From NCBI RefSeq assembly GCF_014641715.1, contig NZ_BMIG01000007.1, positions 62,001-126,000 on the forward strand: a stretch of DNA of 64,000 nt. The letters are read 5' to 3'. Within the stretch, counting starts at the first letter, position 1, and every line of letters begins with the position of its first letter. The position numbers and the translations under genes were made by a program. The stretch is from Polaromonas eurypsychrophila. GTDB taxonomy: Bacteria > Pseudomonadota > Gammaproteobacteria > Burkholderiales > Burkholderiaceae_C. Positions 61,554 to 64,000 of this stretch are shown here, piece after piece. The notes below the pieces were generated by a model. That model was not told where the DNA came from. It saw nothing but the letters and a program-made list of their open reading frames with translations, and ran no database searches.

Positions 61554-62561
61554 ATGGTCATCTTTTCCTGCTCTTGCCGCCAGCTCGCGCTGCGCACTGG
61601 CTTGCTGCTGGCCGCTGTGGCCGCCAGCACGGGCCTGCTGGCCCAGACCGCGCCGGCCGCCAATGCCTTGCCGCAGGCGCCGATCCGGCTGATAGTGCCT
61701 TTCACGCCGGGCACTGGCATCGACCTGATCGCCCGCACAATCGGGCCAAAACTCTCGGAGCGGCTCGGCCGGCCGGTGGTGGTGGACAACCGCGCCGGCG
61801 CCTCAGGCAACATTGGCACTGAAGCGGTGGTGCGCGCCGCGCCCAACGGCAGCACCTTGCTGGTGACCGTCAACACGCTGGTGATGAACGCTGGCCTGTA
61901 CCCGCAACTGCCCTTTGATCCGGTGAAGGATTTGACGCCGGTGACGCTGACCAGCTGGGGCCAATTGATCCTGGTGGCGAACCCGAAGACCGGTTTCAAG
62001 ACCGCGGGGGAGATGGTGGCAGCCGCGCGCAAGGCGCCGGGCCGCATCAATTACGGTTCGCCCGGCGTTGGTACGCCGCATCATTTGTCGATGGAGCTGT
62101 TCAAGGCCACGGCCCGCGTGTTTGTGACGCATATTCCCTACCGCGGCACCGGCCCGGCACTGACCGACCTGCTCGGGGGGCAGATCGAGGCCATGTTTCT
62201 GCCCATCCATGTCGCTTTGCCGCATGTAAAGTCGGGCCGGCTGGTGGCACTGGGCATCGGCAGCGACAAGCGGCACCCGCTGTTGCCCGAGCTGCCGACG
62301 CTGGCCGAGGCCAAAGCCGGCAATGTCAGCGTCGACATGTGGTACGGCATTTTTGCGCCGCCTGGCATCTCGCCGGAATTGGTGGCTTTATTCAACCGCG
62401 AGATCAGAGACATTTTGCTCAGCGACGAGGTCAGGAAAGCCTTTCAGACCCAGGGCATGGACCCGAGCGGCAGCACGCCGGGCGAGTTCAAAAACCTGGT
62501 TGAGACGGACGCCAGGCGCTGGGCGCAACTGATCAAGGCCCAGGGCATCACCGCCAACTGA
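61554..62561 (+). CDS. Bug/TctC-family periplasmic binding protein
   Basis: A 335-residue protein with a signal peptide (about 1-30, LLLAAVAASTGLLAQ). Core motifs: IRLIVPFTPGTGIDLIARTI, VVVDNRAGASGNIGTEAV, INYGSPGVGTPHHLSMELF, VTHIPYRGTGPALTDLLGGQ. It captures a carboxylate in the periplasm. Its neighbours, a MarR gene and a flavin monooxygenase, suggest an aromatic acid. ATG 61554 follows TTGAGG. Confidence 0.92.
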   Translation: MVIFSCSCRQLALRTGLLLAAVAASTGLLAQTAPAANALPQAPIRLIVPFTPGTGIDLIARTIGPKLSERLGRPVVVDNRAGASGNIGTEAVVRAAPNGSTLLVTVNTLVMNAGLYPQLPFDPVKDLTPVTLTSWGQLILVANPKTGFKTAGEMVAAARKAPGRINYGSPGVGTPHHLSMELFKATARVFVTHIPYRGTGPALTDLLGGQIEAMFLPIHVALPHVKSGRLVALGIGSDKRHPLLPELPTLAEAKAGNVSVDMWYGIFAPPGISPELVALFNREIRDILLSDEVRKAFQTQGMDPSGSTPGEFKNLVETDARRWAQLIKAQGITAN

Positions 62562-62571
62562 GAATCTGATT

Positions 62572-62620
62572 TGCTACTGAATTGATAGCTGTTGGCGCCT
62601 GCCTGCTATGGGCTGGATGC
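62572..62620. repeat. Dispersed AGCTAT repeat between Bug gene and monooxygenase
   Basis: Inverted copy: TTGCTACTGAATTGATAGCT, GTTGGCGCCTGCCTGCTATG, GGCTGG. Its complement matches the pgeF and phaA-phaB copies. Confidence 0.65.
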
Positions 62621-62658
62621 CGATTTGATGCATAAAAACGAGCAACCCACGAGAACAC

Positions 62659-63897
62659 ATGAAGATAACCATCGTCGGCGGCGGCATAGGCGGCCTGAGC
62701 CTGGCACTGGCCCTGCACCAGCGCGGCCTGGCCTGCGAGGTGTATGAAACCGTGCCTGAGGTGAAAGAACTCGGCGTCGGCATCACCTTGCTGCCGCATG
62801 CCATGCGCGAGCTCGCGGCACTGGGCCTGCAGGCGTCCATCGAGGCGGTCGGCATCGAAAATGAGGAAAGCGTGTTTTTCAACCGCTTCGGCCAGTTCAT
62901 CTACAAAGAGCCGCGCGGCCGCCATGCGGGTTACGCGCTGCCCGAGATCGGCATTCCGCGCGGCAAGCTGCACCGGCTGCTCTACGAAGCTTGCTTGGCC
63001 CGCCTGGGCACGCACGCCATCCACACTGACCACCGCTGCACCGGCGTGACGCAGGACGAGAGCGGCGCCACGGTGCAGTTCACGCAGACATCGAGCGGCG
63101 CGGTCCTGCCACCGGTGCGTGCCGACGTGGTGATTGCCTGCGACGGCGTAAATTCGACCGTTCGCCGGCAGTTTTATCCGGATGAAAAAGTCGCGTTTGC
63201 CGGCATCAACACCTGGCGCGGCGTGACCCGGCACCAACCCATCCTGACTGGCAAGAGCTACATGCGCATCGGCGCCATCGACACCGGCAAGATGGTGATC
63301 TACCCCATCGTTGACCGGCTGGATGACGAGGGCCACCAGCTGATCAACTGGGTGGCCGAAATCCAGCGTGACAACGCGGCCATGAACGACTGGAACCACG
63401 CCGGCGACGTCAAGGACTTCCTGGACATCTTCAAGGACTGGCGCTTTCCGTGGCTGGACGTTGCCGCGCTGATTGCCAACGCCGAGCAGATACTCGAGTA
63501 CCCGATGGTGGACAAGGACCCGGTGCCGCAGTGGACCTTTGGACGTGTGACCTTGCTGGGCGATGCTGCGCACCCGATGTACCCGCGCGGCTCCAATGGC
63601 TCGGCGCAGGCCCTCATCGACGGGCGCACGCTGGCCGAACAACTGGCCGGCGCCGGCGGGGACGGCCGCGCCGCACTGCTGGGGTATGAAAAACTGCGGC
63701 TGGCGCTTACGGCAAACATTGTGCTGACCAACCGCTCGGTGCCGCCGGACTTCATCAACATCAAGGTCGATGAACTCAGCGGTGGCAAGCCTTTTGCCAA
63801 CATTGATGAGCTGATCAGCCAGGAGGAGCTGCGCGAGATTTCGGAGAACTACAAAAAAGTCGCCGGCTTTTCACTCGAAGCGGCCAAGGCTGGCTGA
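62659..63897 (+). CDS. FAD-dependent aromatic monooxygenase
   Basis: A 412-residue class A flavin hydroxylase: GGGIGGLSLALALHQRGLAC (FAD-binding), VVIACDGVNSTVRRQF (DG motif), and VTLLGDAAHPMYPRGSNGSA (GD motif). The overall pattern resembles the PhzS-like flavin-dependent oxidoreductases rather than salicylate hydroxylase. The substrate is probably an aromatic compound related to the cargo of the Bug protein upstream, which lies 97 bp away. Confidence 0.88.
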   Translation: MKITIVGGGIGGLSLALALHQRGLACEVYETVPEVKELGVGITLLPHAMRELAALGLQASIEAVGIENEESVFFNRFGQFIYKEPRGRHAGYALPEIGIPRGKLHRLLYEACLARLGTHAIHTDHRCTGVTQDESGATVQFTQTSSGAVLPPVRADVVIACDGVNSTVRRQFYPDEKVAFAGINTWRGVTRHQPILTGKSYMRIGAIDTGKMVIYPIVDRLDDEGHQLINWVAEIQRDNAAMNDWNHAGDVKDFLDIFKDWRFPWLDVAALIANAEQILEYPMVDKDPVPQWTFGRVTLLGDAAHPMYPRGSNGSAQALIDGRTLAEQLAGAGGDGRAALLGYEKLRLALTANIVLTNRSVPPDFINIKVDELSGGKPFANIDELISQEELREISENYKKVAGFSLEAAKAG

Positions 63898-63925
63898 AGA
63901 CTGCTTCAGCCCGGAGCCGGGTAGC

Positions 63926-64000
63926 TCAATTCAGGTATTTGGGCTTGGACAGATCCAGACTCAGGTCGGCCTGCTCGGTTGTGGTGGCCACTTCTTCCAA
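63926..64000 (-). CDS. C-terminal 24 residues of a gene running off the right edge
   Basis: The minus strand is open from the window edge to TGA at 63926-63928, encoding LEEVATTTEQADLSLDLSKP then KYLN. Too short to name; it could also be spurious. Confidence 0.3.
   Translation of the reverse strand: MEEVATTTEQADLSLDLSKPKYLN

Noticed and set aside
1..64000. CRISPR arrays and rRNA genes
   Set aside because: No regularly spaced direct repeats of CRISPR size and no rRNA-like sequence were seen by eye.

Overview
The window looks like a chromosomal segment of a GC-rich betaproteobacterium of the family Comamonadaceae (Polaromonas, Rhodoferax or Variovorax type). Support comes from the gene order aceA ... 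thrS-infC-rpmI-rplT-pheS-pheT-ihfA-merR-tRNA-Pro, a phaC-phaA-phaB polyhydroxybutyrate operon, several Bug/TctC tripartite tricarboxylate binding proteins, and dispersed repeats that I associate with this family. The genus is an inference; no 16S rRNA is present.

Layout. 1-3.4 kb: an EamA permease (cut by the left edge), a GGCT-fold protein and isocitrate lyase behind a pair of palindromic operators. 3.4-11.8 kb: the translation block. thrS is preceded by a threonine-rich leader peptide and a terminator (probable attenuator), infC uses an AUC start, a structured leader precedes rpmI-rplT, then pheST, ihfA and a MerR-type gene. 11.8-23.5 kb: tRNA-Pro(GGG) and an integrated island. The first element carries a tyrosine integrase, two unknown AT-richer genes, an AlpA-like gene, a TOPRIM-DUF3987 primase, small conserved genes and a divergent SRAP gene lodged in a duplicated module. 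A second, partial element has an IS21 relic and a KaiC plus lone CheB-methylesterase pair. Two related right-end repeats (about 20.3 and 23.45 kb) suggest tandem integration.

23.6-32.6 kb: rdgC, a NUDIX hydrolase, then a minus-strand operon for 3-hydroxybenzoate degradation through gentisate (3-hydroxybenzoate 6-hydroxylase, Bug protein, FAD oxidoreductase, gentisate dioxygenase, fumarylpyruvate hydrolase, TRAP binding protein), divergent from a MarR gene across a perfect 18-bp palindrome. The likely missing isomerase (NagL/MaiA) lies at 43.8 kb. 32.6-37 kb: a second catabolic operon combining a Rieske oxygenase, a glutamine-synthetase-like ligase, a ferredoxin and an ABM-fold protein, divergent from a GntR gene. 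37-43.4 kb: AzlCD exporter, an MDR-type reductase and a second KaiC system (unknown membrane protein, KaiC, hybrid histidine kinase).

43.8-64 kb: nagL/maiA, pgeF, phaCAB, an RNase H-like gene, a deaminase, PIN-PhoH, bcp, Mth938-like gene, then alaA-like-hom-thrC, mobB-moeA-moaD-moaE, a MarR gene, a second Bug gene and a flavin monooxygenase. The thrC and moaE genes each carry an in-frame copy of a GC-rich dispersed repeat, adding about 30-40 residues. A 269-bp palindromic MITE-like element follows thrC. No CRISPR array, rRNA or complete active IS was seen.
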